NCBI GenBank assembly: GCA_945861535.1
Contig: CAMAUZ010000042.1
Location: 1 to 64,000 of the forward strand
Reading direction: 5' to 3'
Origin: Akkermansia muciniphila
GTDB lineage: Bacteria > Verrucomicrobiota > Verrucomicrobiia > Limisphaerales > BJHT01
Length of the DNA stretch: 64,000 nucleotides
Position numbers and translations under genes: made by a program. This document shows positions 25,577 through 34,281 of the stretch, piece by piece. The first letter of the stretch is position 1. Each line of letters opens with the position of its first letter. Below the pieces are notes generated by a model. That model did no database searches. It had not been told where the DNA came from and saw only the letters and a program-made list of their open reading frames with translations.

Positions 25577-25710
25577 GTGGGTCAGGCATCCTTGCCTGCC
25601 AGTTCGGGCGGCATCCCTGCCGCCCGTTTCCCTGGCCGAGCAACCCCGCAGAACCGGAAACACGGGGCAGGGATGCCCCGCCAACTGGCAGGCAAGGATG
25701 CCTGCCCCAC
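25577..25710. repeat. Family E element copy 2
   Basis: Left arm GTGGGTCAGGCATCCTTGCC and TGCCAGTTCGGGCGGCATCC; right arm GGGGCAGGGATGCCCCGCC and AACTGGCAGGCAAGGATGCC, ending TGCCCCAC. The outer arms pair over about 26 bp; two inner hairpins (GGGCGGCATCCCTGCCGCCC and GGGGCAGGGATGCCCC) sit between them. Confidence 0.85.
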
Positions 25711-25995
25711 CCGGCTGGCGCAGACGCCAAGCCGCGTGCCAGAAACTGAGCTGCGCCCGGGGGTACCAGTGTGACGCGGCTTTGCGAGTGGTTAACTCCA
25801 GCACGTCGGGGGCTTTCGCGAATCTGAGCGTCTGCCGACGCGGGTCACCACCGCGGGCGGACTCGCAGCGCGGGTGGAAACTTTTGTCCGTGGGCCGCCG
25901 CGCGCGCACCCGGTCTCCCGGCGCATTGGCCGGGCGCACGCAGGCTTGAAAACCGGCGCTACCAGCAGGGCCTCGTTGGCCTTCGGGGTTCCGGT
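25711..25995. other. Gap without a gene, upstream side of the ABC-F gene and downstream of ygfZ
   Basis: Nothing gene-like. A family F fragment (GCTTGAAAACCGGCGCTACC) is at about 25945-25965. The flank at 25328-25576 is likewise empty. Confidence 0.5.
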
Positions 25996-27087
25996 TCAAC
26001 CCCGGAACGGCAGCGCCACAATTCGCACCACGCTCTCGCCCGCCGACGCGCGCAGCGTGAGTTCCGTGCCGATTTGATTGGCCTCGCGTCGCACGTAGCC
26101 GAGGGCGAGGTTGGCGTGCAGGGCGGGTGACGCGACGGCGCTGGTGACGTGGCCGACTTCCTTTCCATCTTTGAAAAGTTTGTCGCCGCGCGCGGGCAGG
26201 GCGGGCAGCGACTCCGCCAGTCGCAGACCGCGCAACGCCCTGGCCACGTTGCCGTAGGTGCGCAGGCGCGCGATGACTTCCTGGCCGATGTAGCAGCCTT
26301 TGGTGTAGCTCACGGCGGTGGCCTCGATGCCCGCTTCGGAGGGGAGGTTCGTCTCGTCGAAGTCCGCGCCGAAACGCGGGATGCCGGCTTCGATCCGCGC
26401 GGTCTCGAGCGCCTGCCAGCCGCTGGCGCAGCCACCGACGGCTTTCGTGGCGGCGATGAGTTTGTCAAACACCGCACCCAGCGCCGCGACGGGCACGTAG
26501 AGATCGAAGCCCGGCGCGCCCGCGCGCGGCAGATTCATCAGATACAAAACCCCGAGCGTGGGGTCGGTGATCGTGGCGACGGCACGGAGGATTTTCGGCA
26601 GTTCCATTTCCAAGCCGAGTCGCACCACCACGTCCGCCGCGCGCGGTCCCTGCACGCTTAACAGGCCGTAATGTGGCGCGACGTCCACGAGCTGCGCGTC
26701 ATCGGCGATGACATATTTTTCCAGACGCTCGGTGACGAGGCGCGTGCGGCCCGGCTCGAAATCGAGGAGCAATTCATCGGCGAGCGCGAAGATGTTCAGG
26801 TCGCTCTGCACCTTGCCCTTGGCGGTGACGAGGGTGGCGTAGCAGCCCCCGCCGGTTTTGAGCGCGGCGACGTGATTGGTGACTTGGCCGTTGAGAAACT
26901 TCACGCGGTCGGCCCCGAGCACGCACACGCGGCTGCGGAAACTCAGGTCCAGCGCGGCGGCGGTCGCGTGCAAGGCGATGCCCTCGGCGGGCGGATCGGC
27001 GTAGTGGGCCACCAGTTCCGCGCCGTTCAGTTCGCCGAACACGCCGCCGATCGCCGCGTGCAACTCGTGGAGGGGAAGTGGACTCAT
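25996..27087 (-). CDS. ygfZ: YgfZ/GcvT-like folate-binding protein
   Basis: A 363-residue protein. The diagnostic YgfZ motif K-G-C-Y-I-G-Q-E appears in 'AVSYTKGCYIGQEVIARLRT' (about residue 265), including the essential Cys. The N-terminal half follows the aminomethyltransferase fold: 'VCVLGADRVKFLNGQVTNHV', 'KGKVQSDLNIFALADELLLD' and 'HYGLLSVQGPRAADVVVRLG'. The C-terminus is a beta-barrel ('ALGYVRREANQIGTELTLRA'). YgfZ binds tetrahydrofolate and supports repair or assembly of iron-sulfur enzymes in the cytoplasm. It is not glycine-cleavage GcvT. No operon partner is visible. Confidence 0.92.
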   Translation of the reverse strand: MSPLPLHELHAAIGGVFGELNGAELVAHYADPPAEGIALHATAAALDLSFRSRVCVLGADRVKFLNGQVTNHVAALKTGGGCYATLVTAKGKVQSDLNIFALADELLLDFEPGRTRLVTERLEKYVIADDAQLVDVAPHYGLLSVQGPRAADVVVRLGLEMELPKILRAVATITDPTLGVLYLMNLPRAGAPGFDLYVPVAALGAVFDKLIAATKAVGGCASGWQALETARIEAGIPRFGADFDETNLPSEAGIEATAVSYTKGCYIGQEVIARLRTYGNVARALRGLRLAESLPALPARGDKLFKDGKEVGHVTSAVASPALHANLALGYVRREANQIGTELTLRASAGESVVRIVALPFRG

Positions 27088-27151
27088 GGCGCGAAGTCTA
27101 GCGGCTGTGTCAAATGGGGCGAAAAGGGATGATGGTTTGCGCCGCCGCGTC

Positions 27152-27262
27152 GGAGTGCGGCCGTCCTCGGCCGCAGCGACGTGCGTTCACGCCGGAGCCG
27201 AGGGAATTTACCCACGACTTCCTGCGTTCCACCTTGCTGCGCCCGGGGACGGGCGCACTCCG
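27152..27262. repeat. Family I element copy 1 (GGAGTGCGGCCGTCC)
   Basis: A 111-bp element: GGAGTGCGGCCGTCCTCGGC, CGCAGCGACG at the left; GCGCCCGGGGACGGGCGCAC and TCCG at the right. It lies between the divergent ygfZ and metallopeptidase genes, so it fills most of their shared upstream region. Copy 2 is at 32295. Confidence 0.8.
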
Positions 27263-27307
27263 CCACACTGATTGTCAAACGGCGCCCCCGCCGGGTAGCC
27301 TGCCGCC

Positions 27308-28075
27308 GTGCAACTCGACTTCTCCAGTCTGTTCAACCGCCGGCCCGCGCCGCCACCGCAGCCGCCGCCGGGTCCGCCGCCCACGCCGTCGCCCGCGCGC
27401 GCGGTGCTGTCCGTGGCTGGACGCGAGGTGCCGGTCGAGTTCGTCCGCAAACCCCGCGCCCGCCGCTACATTCTCCGCCTGCGCCCCGACGGCGCGGCGC
27501 GCGTGACGATCCCCCGCGGCGGTTCGCAAGCCGAGGCGCTGGCGTTTGCGACGCGACAACACGAGTGGATTGCCAAACAGCTTCTCAAGCCGCGTCCCGC
27601 CGGCCCGGCAGAATGGGGGCTCGGCACGGAGATTCTCTTTCGCGGCGAACGCTGCGCGCTCGGGACCGGAGCCGGGCCAGACGCCATTTGTTTCGCCGAT
27701 CAGACCGCGCGGGTCGCGCCGGGCTTTACGAATCTGCGCCCCGCCGTCGAGCGGCACCTCCAACGGCTCGCCATTGCCGAACTGGTCCCGCGCGTGCTCG
27801 AACTGGCGCAGTTGCACCAACTCCGCGTGACGCGTGTGAGCGTGCGCAACCAACGTTCGCGGTGGGGTTCGTGCTCGGCGCGCGCGACCATTTCCCTCAA
27901 CTGGCGGCTCATCCAGACGCCGCCGTTCGTCCGCGACTACATCATCCTCCACGAGCTGATGCACCTGCGGGAGATGAACCACTCGGCCCGTTACTGGCGC
28001 TGCGTCGCGGAGGTCTGCCCCGACTACCGCACCGCCGAAGCGTGGCTGAAGGCGAATCACGGCCTGCTCCGGTAA
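27308..28075 (+). CDS. YgjP-like zinc metallopeptidase
   Basis: A 255-residue protein. A Pro-rich N-terminus (10-32) precedes 'VEFVRKPRARRYILRLRPDG', the N-terminal strand region of the YgjP/DUF45 family. The family signature 'RNQRSRWGSCSARATISLNW' is complete. The zinc site is HELMH in 'DYIILHELMHLREMNHSARY', with the third ligand His ten residues downstream in 'NHSARYW', the pattern of gluzincin-like SprT/YgjP proteins. It is cytoplasmic by sequence. The biological substrate of YgjP is unknown; in E. coli it has been linked to UTP metabolism. Confidence 0.92.
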   Translation: MQLDFSSLFNRRPAPPPQPPPGPPPTPSPARAVLSVAGREVPVEFVRKPRARRYILRLRPDGAARVTIPRGGSQAEALAFATRQHEWIAKQLLKPRPAGPAEWGLGTEILFRGERCALGTGAGPDAICFADQTARVAPGFTNLRPAVERHLQRLAIAELVPRVLELAQLHQLRVTRVSVRNQRSRWGSCSARATISLNWRLIQTPPFVRDYIILHELMHLREMNHSARYWRCVAEVCPDYRTAEAWLKANHGLLR

Positions 28076-28210
28076 GTGCGAGCGCGGGCTGATTGCCGGG
28101 TGACGGCGGAGGTTTGGCGTTTTTCCAAGCGGATCACGGGGTGACCCGCTCACCGTACTCCAAGGCCAGCCCGGGCTTGCCGCGCCGGGTTCCATCCTTT
28201 CCGAAAAAAA

Positions 28211-28771
28211 TCAGCGCCCACCGGTGATCCCGCGCCGCCACAGGTCGAAGTGGTACAGCGCCACCACGACAAGCGAATGGCCGATGCGACCCTGCGCCAC
28301 GAGGCTCGGGATCGTTTCGACGGGCACCAGGCGCGTCACGATGTCCTCGCCGCTGTCGAACTCGACGGCGTGTTCGCGGCGGCAGTTCTGGACCAGCACG
28401 GTGTAGCAGGTGTTGGTCATGATCGCCGGGTTGGCATAGACCTGCGCGAGAATTTGCGCCGGGTCGCCGACGTAGCCGGTTTCCTCACGCAGCTCGCGCA
28501 GGCCGCCAGCCAGCGGCGAGGCGTCGGTGCGGTCAATCAGGCCGCCGGGAATCTCCAGTTCCACCGTGTTGGACCCGTGGCGGTATTGCTCGACCATCAC
28601 GAGCTCCTGATCCGGCGTCACGGCGATGACGTTCACCCAGTTGGGACAATCGAGGACGAAGAAGTCGTGCTCGCGTCCGGTGCGCGGCGAGACTTTCACG
28701 TCGCTGCGCAGGTTGAAAATGCGGAAGTCGCCGAGCGGCCGGGTGCGGATTTGCTGCCAGGGTTGGATCAT
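28211..28771 (-). CDS. NUDIX hydrolase, ADP-ribose pyrophosphatase-like
   Basis: A 186-residue protein. The NUDIX helix is 'GGLRELREETGYVG' after 'ELEIPGGLIDRTDASPLA'; the metal-binding R-E-x-x-E-E core is intact, while the first Glu of the box is an Asp and the spacing is one residue longer. The flanking 'NVIAVTPDQELVMVEQYRHG' is typical of ADP-ribose pyrophosphatases and related nucleotide-sugar hydrolases. It would cleave an X-diphosphate in the cytoplasm. The exact substrate cannot be read from sequence. Confidence 0.9.
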   Translation of the reverse strand: MIQPWQQIRTRPLGDFRIFNLRSDVKVSPRTGREHDFFVLDCPNWVNVIAVTPDQELVMVEQYRHGSNTVELEIPGGLIDRTDASPLAGGLRELREETGYVGDPAQILAQVYANPAIMTNTCYTVLVQNCRREHAVEFDSGEDIVTRLVPVETIPSLVAQGRIGHSLVVVALYHFDLWRRGITGGR

Positions 28772-28819
28772 AAAAATTCAGGTTTCTCCGGTGTTTTGCG
28801 TGGACGGGGAGGGGAAGAG

Positions 28820-28994
28820 AAAGCTCAAAGCTCAAAGATCAAAGCTCAAGGGAAGGAACCAAGCACCAAGCTTCAAATTGGAGCCTCGCGAGATTCGATG
28901 AGTGACCAGCATGGAACGCGAGGTCGATGGCGGCGGCGCTTGGAGCTTGGTATTTGGAGCTTTCTTTGAGCTTTAGGCTTTGAGCTTCGAGCTT
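28820..28994. repeat. Facing heptamer arrays (AAAGCTC and GAGCTTT) around a spacer
   Basis: Four AAAGCTC-type units at 28820-28850 and four TTTGAGC-type units at 28965-28994 face each other. Between them, ACCAAGCACCAAGCTTC (28859) and CTTGGAGCTTGGTATTTGG (28941) extend the inverted pairing. The whole could fold into one long hairpin with a spacer of about 45 bp. Confidence 0.8.
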
Positions 28995-29005
28995 CGCCCC
29001 ACTGC

Positions 29006-29221
29006 TCACAGCCCGCGCTCCTTCGCCGCCCAGCCCTGGCGCAGCAGTCCGAGCAGATGCGCGAGCGCCTGCTCGTAGGTGCGGCCTTTCAACGCGCTCA
29101 ACTGTCGCGCCCGCTTGTCGAGCTGCGCGGCCATCTCCGGCGCCTTCTCTGGCGGACAGCCAAGGGCGATTAGCACGGATGCGAGCGACGGGGATGCGGG
29201 TGCGGGTTGGGCAGGGTCCAT
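29006..29221 (-). CDS. Possible small protein of unknown function
   Basis: A 71-residue frame, 'MDPAQPAPASPSLASVLIAL' then 'GCPPEKAPEMAAQLDKRARQ' and 'LSALKGRTYEQALAHLLGLL'. It reads like a small helical protein and fills the space after the cyclophilin terminator. Its ATG follows directly after the terminator T-run, so it would need its own promoter or read-through. I do not recognise a family. It could be a chance frame in GC-rich DNA. Confidence 0.4.
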   Translation of the reverse strand: MDPAQPAPASPSLASVLIALGCPPEKAPEMAAQLDKRARQLSALKGRTYEQALAHLLGLLRQGWAAKERGL

Positions 29222-29259
29222 AAAACAAAAAACGCGGGTGGAGCCAGGCCCCACCCGCG
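29222..29259 (-). terminator. Rho-independent terminator of the cyclophilin gene
   Basis: On the minus strand, CGCGGGTGG pairs with CCACCCGCG (9 bp, loop of 9) and is followed by TTTTTTGTTTT. It begins about 20 bp past the cyclophilin stop codon. Confidence 0.85.
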
Positions 29260-29278
29260 CTGTTGGAACGGCAGGCGA

Positions 29279-29878
29279 TTACTTGATCGAGTCGGCGGCG
29301 ACGATCTTGATACTCTCGACGTTCATGCGCTTGGCAGGCACGTCGCGGGGGCCGACCGGCGTGGTGGCGATCTTCTCGAGGACGTCGTCCCCTTTGATGA
29401 GCTTGCCGAACGCGGTGTACTGCTTGTCGAGGAAGCGCGGGTCGCCGTGGCAGATGAAGAACTGGCTGCCGGCGGAATTCGGGTCCGACGAGCGGGCCAT
29501 CGAGAGGACGCCGCGGGTGTGGGCTTTGTCATTGAACTCAGCCTTGATCTGGTGTCCCGGACCGCCCGTGCCCCAGGCGCCCTTCTTGGCTTCGTCCTTC
29601 GTGTTCGGATCGCCGCCCTGAATCATGAAGCCCTTGATGACGCGGTGGAAACAGGTGCCGTCATAAAAGCCTTTTTTGGCGAGCGTCTTGAAATTCTCGA
29701 CGTGGCCGGGTGCGACATCGGGCCAGAATTCGAGGACAATTTCACCTTCGGAGGTCTTGAGGACGGCAACTTCTTTTGCGTTCACGGGTTTCTTTTCTTC
29801 TTTTTTGGTTTCCTGACTGAAAGCGCCGCCTGCACTCAAGAGCAGGCACAGCGTGCTGGCTATAATAGCGTTTTTCAT
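29279..29878 (-). CDS. Exported cyclophilin-type peptidyl-prolyl isomerase
   Basis: A 199-residue protein. Residues 1-21 are a signal peptide ('MKNAIIASTLCLLLSAGGAF', then SQ). A Lys/Glu-rich spacer leads to the cyclophilin domain: 'LKTSEGEIVLEFWPDVAPGH', 'FYDGTCFHRVIKGFMIQGGD' (catalytic Arg in FHRV), 'RGVLSMARSSDPNSAGSQFF' and 'DKQYTAFGKLIKGDDVLEKI'. It speeds X-Pro isomerisation of proteins folding in the periplasm. The ATG at 29878 is chosen for the signal peptide; the frame is open further upstream only because a family E repeat lies there. It ends in a good terminator. Confidence 0.94.
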   Translation of the reverse strand: MKNAIIASTLCLLLSAGGAFSQETKKEEKKPVNAKEVAVLKTSEGEIVLEFWPDVAPGHVENFKTLAKKGFYDGTCFHRVIKGFMIQGGDPNTKDEAKKGAWGTGGPGHQIKAEFNDKAHTRGVLSMARSSDPNSAGSQFFICHGDPRFLDKQYTAFGKLIKGDDVLEKIATTPVGPRDVPAKRMNVESIKIVAADSIK

Positions 29879-29991
29879 AGGGCGGCAGTCTATGCCACGG
29901 CCAAAAACCGAAGTCACGAAAAGAATCGTGAGGCATGCGGAGGGGCGCAGCTCAGCTTCTTGCCGCCCGTCTGGCTCCCGCGCCGCGCGGG

Positions 29992-30136
29992 GTGGGGCAG
30001 GCATCCTTGCCTGCCAGTTCGCGGGGCATCCCTGCCCCGTGTTCCCACGCGGTGACTGGTGACCTGCCCGCCGCCGGAAATTGGGAACGGGCGGCAAGGT
30101 GGCGCCCGCACTGGCAGGCAAGGATGCCTGCCCCAC
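29992..30136. repeat. Family E element copy 3
   Basis: GTGGGGCAGGCATCCTTGCC, CAGTTCGCGGGGCATCCC at the left; AAGGTGGCGCCCGCACTGGC and AGGCAAGGATGCCTGCCCCA at the right. It lies between the divergent cyclophilin and FG-GAP genes. Compared with copy 2 the inner hairpin words are different (GGGGCATCCCTGCCCC here), while the outer arm is unchanged. Confidence 0.85.
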
Positions 30137-30282
30137 AAGCTCGGAGCATCCGCACCCCGGTCGTTCCCACGGGACCGCGCCAGCACGCACCAGTCGGTGC
30201 AAGTGACTGCGATACGCCCGTTCACCGACCGGCGCCGCCAATCCCCTTGACCCCGACTCCGCCGCTTGCGACAAACACCCGC

Positions 30283-31638
30283 ATGAAACACCGCTCCGTT
30301 TCCCTCACCACCTCTTTCTCCGCCGCTCTCGGCGTCGCGCTCGCCTGCGTCGCCTCCGCCGGCGCCGCCGATTACGCGCTGCACACCTGGCAGAAACTGC
30401 AGCTCAACGACCAGTTCTGGTCCGAGGGCGCGCACTTCGCCGACTTCAATCAGGACGGCAAGCCCGACATCGTCTGCGGCCCTTATTGGTACGCCGGTCC
30501 GGACTTCAAAACGCGCCATGAGTTTTATCCCGCGACCAAGTCCTTCACGAAGAAAGGCGCGGATGGAAAAGAGGAAAAAATCCCCGGCTTCGAAGGCGGC
30601 CTCGGCACCAAAAACGCCTACTCGGACAACTTCTTCACCTTCACCCACGACCTCAATGGCGACGGTTTTCCCGACATCATTGTCTATGGTTTCCCCGGCC
30701 TGGACGCCTCATGGTACGAAAACCCCGGCAAGGACGGCATCAACTCCAACACCCCGTGGAAACGCCACAAAGTCGCCGACTCGGTGGACAATGAATCGCC
30801 AACCTGGGGCGACCTGCTCGGCACGGGCAAGCCGGTGATCGTGTGTTCGTCGGGCGGTTTCCTGGGCTACTTCGCGCCCGATTGGAAGAACCCGACGGCC
30901 AAGTGGAAATTCCATCCCATTTCCCCCAAGGGCGGCTGGCACAAGTTCACCCACGGCCTTGGCTTCGGCGACGTGAACGGCGACGGGCGCGTGGACATTC
31001 TCGACAAGGACGGCTGGTGGGAACAGCCCGCGTCCCTCGGAGGCGATCCCGTGTGGAAACAGCACAAGTCCCCCTTCGGCGCGGGTGGCGCACAGATGCA
31101 CGTCTATGATGTCAATGGCGACGGCCTCCCCGATGTCATCACGAGCCTCGTGGCGCACGGCTACGGCCTCGCGTGGTTTGAGCAGCTCAAGGACCGCAGC
31201 GCCAGCGGCGAAGTGCAGTTCAAACAACACACCATCATCAACGCCAAGCCCGAGGAATCGAAATACGGTGTGAAATTCTCCCAACTCCACGCGGTGGACG
31301 TCGTGGACATGGACGGCGACGGACTCAAGGACATCGTCACCGGCAAACGCTTCTGGGCGCACGGACCCGGCGGAGACGCCGAACCGGCCGCGCCCGCGGT
31401 CGTGTATTGGTTCAAGCTCGTGCGCGGGGCCGACAAGAGCGTTGATTTCATCCCCTACCAAATCGACAACAACTCCGGCGTCGGCACGCAGGTCGTCGTG
31501 GGTGATGTCAATGGCGACGGCCTGCCGGACATCGTCGTCGGCAACAAGAAGGGCGTCTTCGTCCACCTCCACGGCAAGAAAACCGTGAGCGCCGAGGAAT
31601 GGGAAAAAGCCCAGCCGAAGCCGCTGGCGAAGCCGTGA
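30283..31638 (+). CDS. Exported FG-GAP/VCBS-repeat beta-propeller protein
   Basis: A 451-residue protein with a signal peptide ('FSAALGVALACVASAGAAD'). At least six repeats carry the calcium-binding loop DxNxDGxxD: 'DFNQDGKPDIVCG', 'DLNGDGFPDIIVY', 'DVNGDGRVDILDKDG', 'DVNGDGLPDVITS', 'DMDGDGLKDIVTG' and 'DVNGDGLPDIVVGN'. These form a seven-bladed integrin-alpha-like propeller. Aromatic-rich turns ('GPYWYAGPDF', 'KDGWWEQPA') recall PVC VCBS proteins with hydrolase partners. It is secreted or periplasmic and likely binds a ligand or surface glycan. No catalytic motif is seen. Confidence 0.9.
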   Translation: MKHRSVSLTTSFSAALGVALACVASAGAADYALHTWQKLQLNDQFWSEGAHFADFNQDGKPDIVCGPYWYAGPDFKTRHEFYPATKSFTKKGADGKEEKIPGFEGGLGTKNAYSDNFFTFTHDLNGDGFPDIIVYGFPGLDASWYENPGKDGINSNTPWKRHKVADSVDNESPTWGDLLGTGKPVIVCSSGGFLGYFAPDWKNPTAKWKFHPISPKGGWHKFTHGLGFGDVNGDGRVDILDKDGWWEQPASLGGDPVWKQHKSPFGAGGAQMHVYDVNGDGLPDVITSLVAHGYGLAWFEQLKDRSASGEVQFKQHTIINAKPEESKYGVKFSQLHAVDVVDMDGDGLKDIVTGKRFWAHGPGGDAEPAAPAVVYWFKLVRGADKSVDFIPYQIDNNSGVGTQVVVGDVNGDGLPDIVVGNKKGVFVHLHGKKTVSAEEWEKAQPKPLAKP

Positions 31639-31772
31639 CGAAGTGGGCGGCGCGCCGGTTGGGAAGCCGGCGCGGCGTCATCTACCTCCGTGCGGCTGTG
31701 CTGCGCGCTTTTTCTTCGGGCGTTTCCCCGCGGGAGCGCTGAACAAACGCGCGGCGACGGCACGCCCGCAAC

Positions 31773-32237
<465 letters not shown>

Positions 32238-32294
32238 TCACCGTCCGAACATCACATCGCATTCGCACGCGCCTGGAGCTTCCCACGCTGACAC

Positions 32295-32402
32295 GGAGTG
32301 CGGCCGTCCCCGGCCGCTGCGACGCCCGCACGCACGGGGCGGCGGGATCGGCGAGCAGCGGTCGGCGCTCCACCTCGCTGCGCCCGGGGAAGGGCGCACT
32401 CT
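32295..32402. repeat. Family I element copy 2
   Basis: GGAGTGCGGCCGTCCCCGGC, CGCTGCGACG at the left and CTCGCTGCGCCCGGGGAAGG, GCGCACTC at the right; 108 bp. It matches copy 1 at 27152 at both ends, with a different middle. Confidence 0.8.
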
Positions 32403-32481
32403 GGTGGCGACCCCGCCGCGTCGGCCCCTCACTCCCCCGCTCGCGTGCGACCAGGCTGGAGCTTGTGCCTTGAGCCTTCCC

Positions 32482-32509
32482 TTGAGCTTTGAGCTTTGGA
32501 CTTTGAGCT
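32482..32509. repeat. Heptamer array, four units of TTGAGCT type
   Basis: TTGAGCT, TTGAGCT, TTGGACT, TTGAGCT. It lies 86 bp before the start of the MoxR/ABC cluster. The remainder of 32112-32594 has no gene. Confidence 0.85.
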
Positions 32510-32594
32510 TTCTCCCCCACCCACTTCCTCCTTGCCCCACCGGCGCTTCTCTCGTTTCATTACTAATCCTTCATAACCAATTACCCCTCCTCCC

Positions 32595-34001
32595 ATGAAC
32601 TCTCCCGAAACCACCCTCCGCGCCTTCAGTCGCCGCCTGCTGTGGGCTTGCGCGCTGCGCACCGCGTTGCGCTGGATGGCCTGGTGGTGCGTGCTCTGGG
32701 GCGTCGCGACCATGGCCGCGCGCATCAGCATGTTCGCGACGCCGGCCGTGATCGCGTGGGGTTTGCTCGGCTGCGTGCCCGTGGCGCTGGCGGCGCTGGC
32801 GTTTGAATGGCGGCGGCGTCCCGGTGAAACCGCCTTGCGCGCGGTATGCGACCGCCACAATCACGCCGGCGGCCTCGTCATGGCCGGACGCGAAGCCGCT
32901 GCCGCCGGCTGGGACCGCCAGTTACCCGCGCTCGCCGTCCCCGTCATTCGCTGGCAGGGACGCCGCACACTCAGCTTCTTCGCCGCCGCCCTGCTGTTCG
33001 CCGCGCTCACGCTCGCGATTCCCGACCGCTACGCCGCGCTCGGACGTCAGCGCGCGCTCGACATCGGCCAGACCGTCGCGGAATTGGAAACGCAGATTCA
33101 AGCGCTGCAGGACGAGAAGATTCTCAAGGACCAAAAAGCCGCCGAACTGAAACAGGAACTCGCCAAACTCGCCGACACCGCCACTGGCAGCGACCCCGCC
33201 AAAACTTGGGAAGCCCTCGATCATCTCAAGTCCGCCAACACCGACCTCGCCAAACAAGCCGCCGAGGAAGCCATCGCCAAAACCGCCAAGCTCACCCAGG
33301 CCGAGACCCTCGCCGCCGCGACCAGCAAGCTCCCCGACACCGCCGCCGGCCACGAAGCTGCCACCAAGGCCATGCAGGAACTCGCCTCGCTCCTCCAGTC
33401 CGCCAAGCTCGACGCCGGCCTCCTCGGCGTCGAACTCCCGCCCGGCCTCCTCGAAGCCGCCAAGGCCGGCGGCCTCACGCCCGAGCAGCTCAAGGAACTC
33501 GTGAAACAACTCCAAGCCAGCAAAGGCGACCTCTCCAGCTCGTTGAAAAAACTCAGCGAACTCAAACTCATCGATCCCTCGCAACTCGGTAAATGCGACA
33601 AAGCCGGCCAATGCCCAAACCCCGATGGCCTCGCCGCTTTCCTCGCCGAGAACGGCTCGAAAACCGACGGCCTCCTCCTGCTCCTCGAACAATACTGCGC
33701 GGGCAAAGGCGGCGTGAGCGAAGATCCCCCCGGCAACACCCCCATGACCATCGGCGATCCCTCCAGCGAAGAAGGCGCGAAATTCAAACCCCAAGTCCTC
33801 CCACCCTCCTCCCTCGCCAGCCTCGCCAACGCCCAGCGCATCGGCCTCAGCAAATCCGCCCCCGAAGTCACCGGCACCCGCGAGACCGCCCAATCCGGCG
33901 CGCTCGCTGGCGCTTCGGCCGGCGGCGGCGAAGCGCAGGTGCAAGTCATCCTCCCGCGCCACAAAGCCGCCGTACAACGCTTCTTCAAACGCGAAAATTG
34001 A
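32595..34001 (+). CDS. Membrane protein with long coiled coil, first gene of the MoxR/ABC cluster
   Basis: A 468-residue protein. Two to three helices lie near the N-terminus ('RWMAWWCVLWGVATMA', 'PAVIAWGLLGCVPVALAALA' and 'LSFFAAALLFAALTLAIP' at about 128-145). From about 155 to 330 it is Ala/Lys/Glu-rich with heptad-like spacing ('LETQIQALQDEKILKDQKAA', 'ELKQELAKLADTAT'), a likely coiled coil. Then 'KLIDPSQLGKCDKAGQCPNP' has two Cys. The C-terminal tail is Gly/Ala-rich. The form fits proteins found next to MoxR-DUF58-vWA genes in PVC bacteria, where it may act as a structural partner. I cannot assign a family. Low complexity limits certainty about function, not about coding. Confidence 0.78.
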   Translation: MNSPETTLRAFSRRLLWACALRTALRWMAWWCVLWGVATMAARISMFATPAVIAWGLLGCVPVALAALAFEWRRRPGETALRAVCDRHNHAGGLVMAGREAAAAGWDRQLPALAVPVIRWQGRRTLSFFAAALLFAALTLAIPDRYAALGRQRALDIGQTVAELETQIQALQDEKILKDQKAAELKQELAKLADTATGSDPAKTWEALDHLKSANTDLAKQAAEEAIAKTAKLTQAETLAAATSKLPDTAAGHEAATKAMQELASLLQSAKLDAGLLGVELPPGLLEAAKAGGLTPEQLKELVKQLQASKGDLSSSLKKLSELKLIDPSQLGKCDKAGQCPNPDGLAAFLAENGSKTDGLLLLLEQYCAGKGGVSEDPPGNTPMTIGDPSSEEGAKFKPQVLPPSSLASLANAQRIGLSKSAPEVTGTRETAQSGALAGASAGGGEAQVQVILPRHKAAVQRFFKREN

Positions 34002-34037
34002 AGGCGTACCCAAAAATCACCCGCCGCCGCAGGCGAA

Positions 34038-34184
34038 GGGGAGCGCACGCGGCCCGCGTGCCGATTTGGGCGGCCCGCCCAAATCCTCGTTCCCCCGTCG
34101 GCCTCTCCTGCCGCGCCGAAAAGTTTGTGGAACGAAGTTTTCGGCGAGCCGCCGAAAACTGCACGCCAGCGGCGTGCGCTCCCC
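34038..34184. repeat. Family A-like compound palindrome copy 2
   Basis: 147 bp: GGGGAGCGCACGCGGCCCGC, GTGCCGATTTGGGCGGCCCG at the left; GTTTTCGGCGAGCCGCCGAA and CAGCGGCGTGCGCTCCCC at the right. The hairpin words here have a GCGGCCCGC core instead of GCGCCCTCGC. It is nearly the same as the copy at 37794, 3.7 kb downstream in the same cluster. Confidence 0.85.
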
Positions 34185-34281
34185 ATTCCGTCGGGCTGCG
34201 CCCGACACCAACCTCGGCTTTCACCGCGCATCACTCTCGCGCCGTCCCCTTCCATCTTTTCCCCCACCACTCCCTCCACCC

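Noticed and set aside
25577-25710. Family E elements as riboswitches
   Set aside because: They occur upstream, downstream and between convergent genes in either orientation, with no shared target gene; a riboswitch would sit in one orientation before related genes.
29935-30282. N-terminal extension of the FG-GAP protein by 116 residues
   Set aside because: The extension is encoded by family E repeat DNA, and the ATG at 30283 opens a proper signal peptide.
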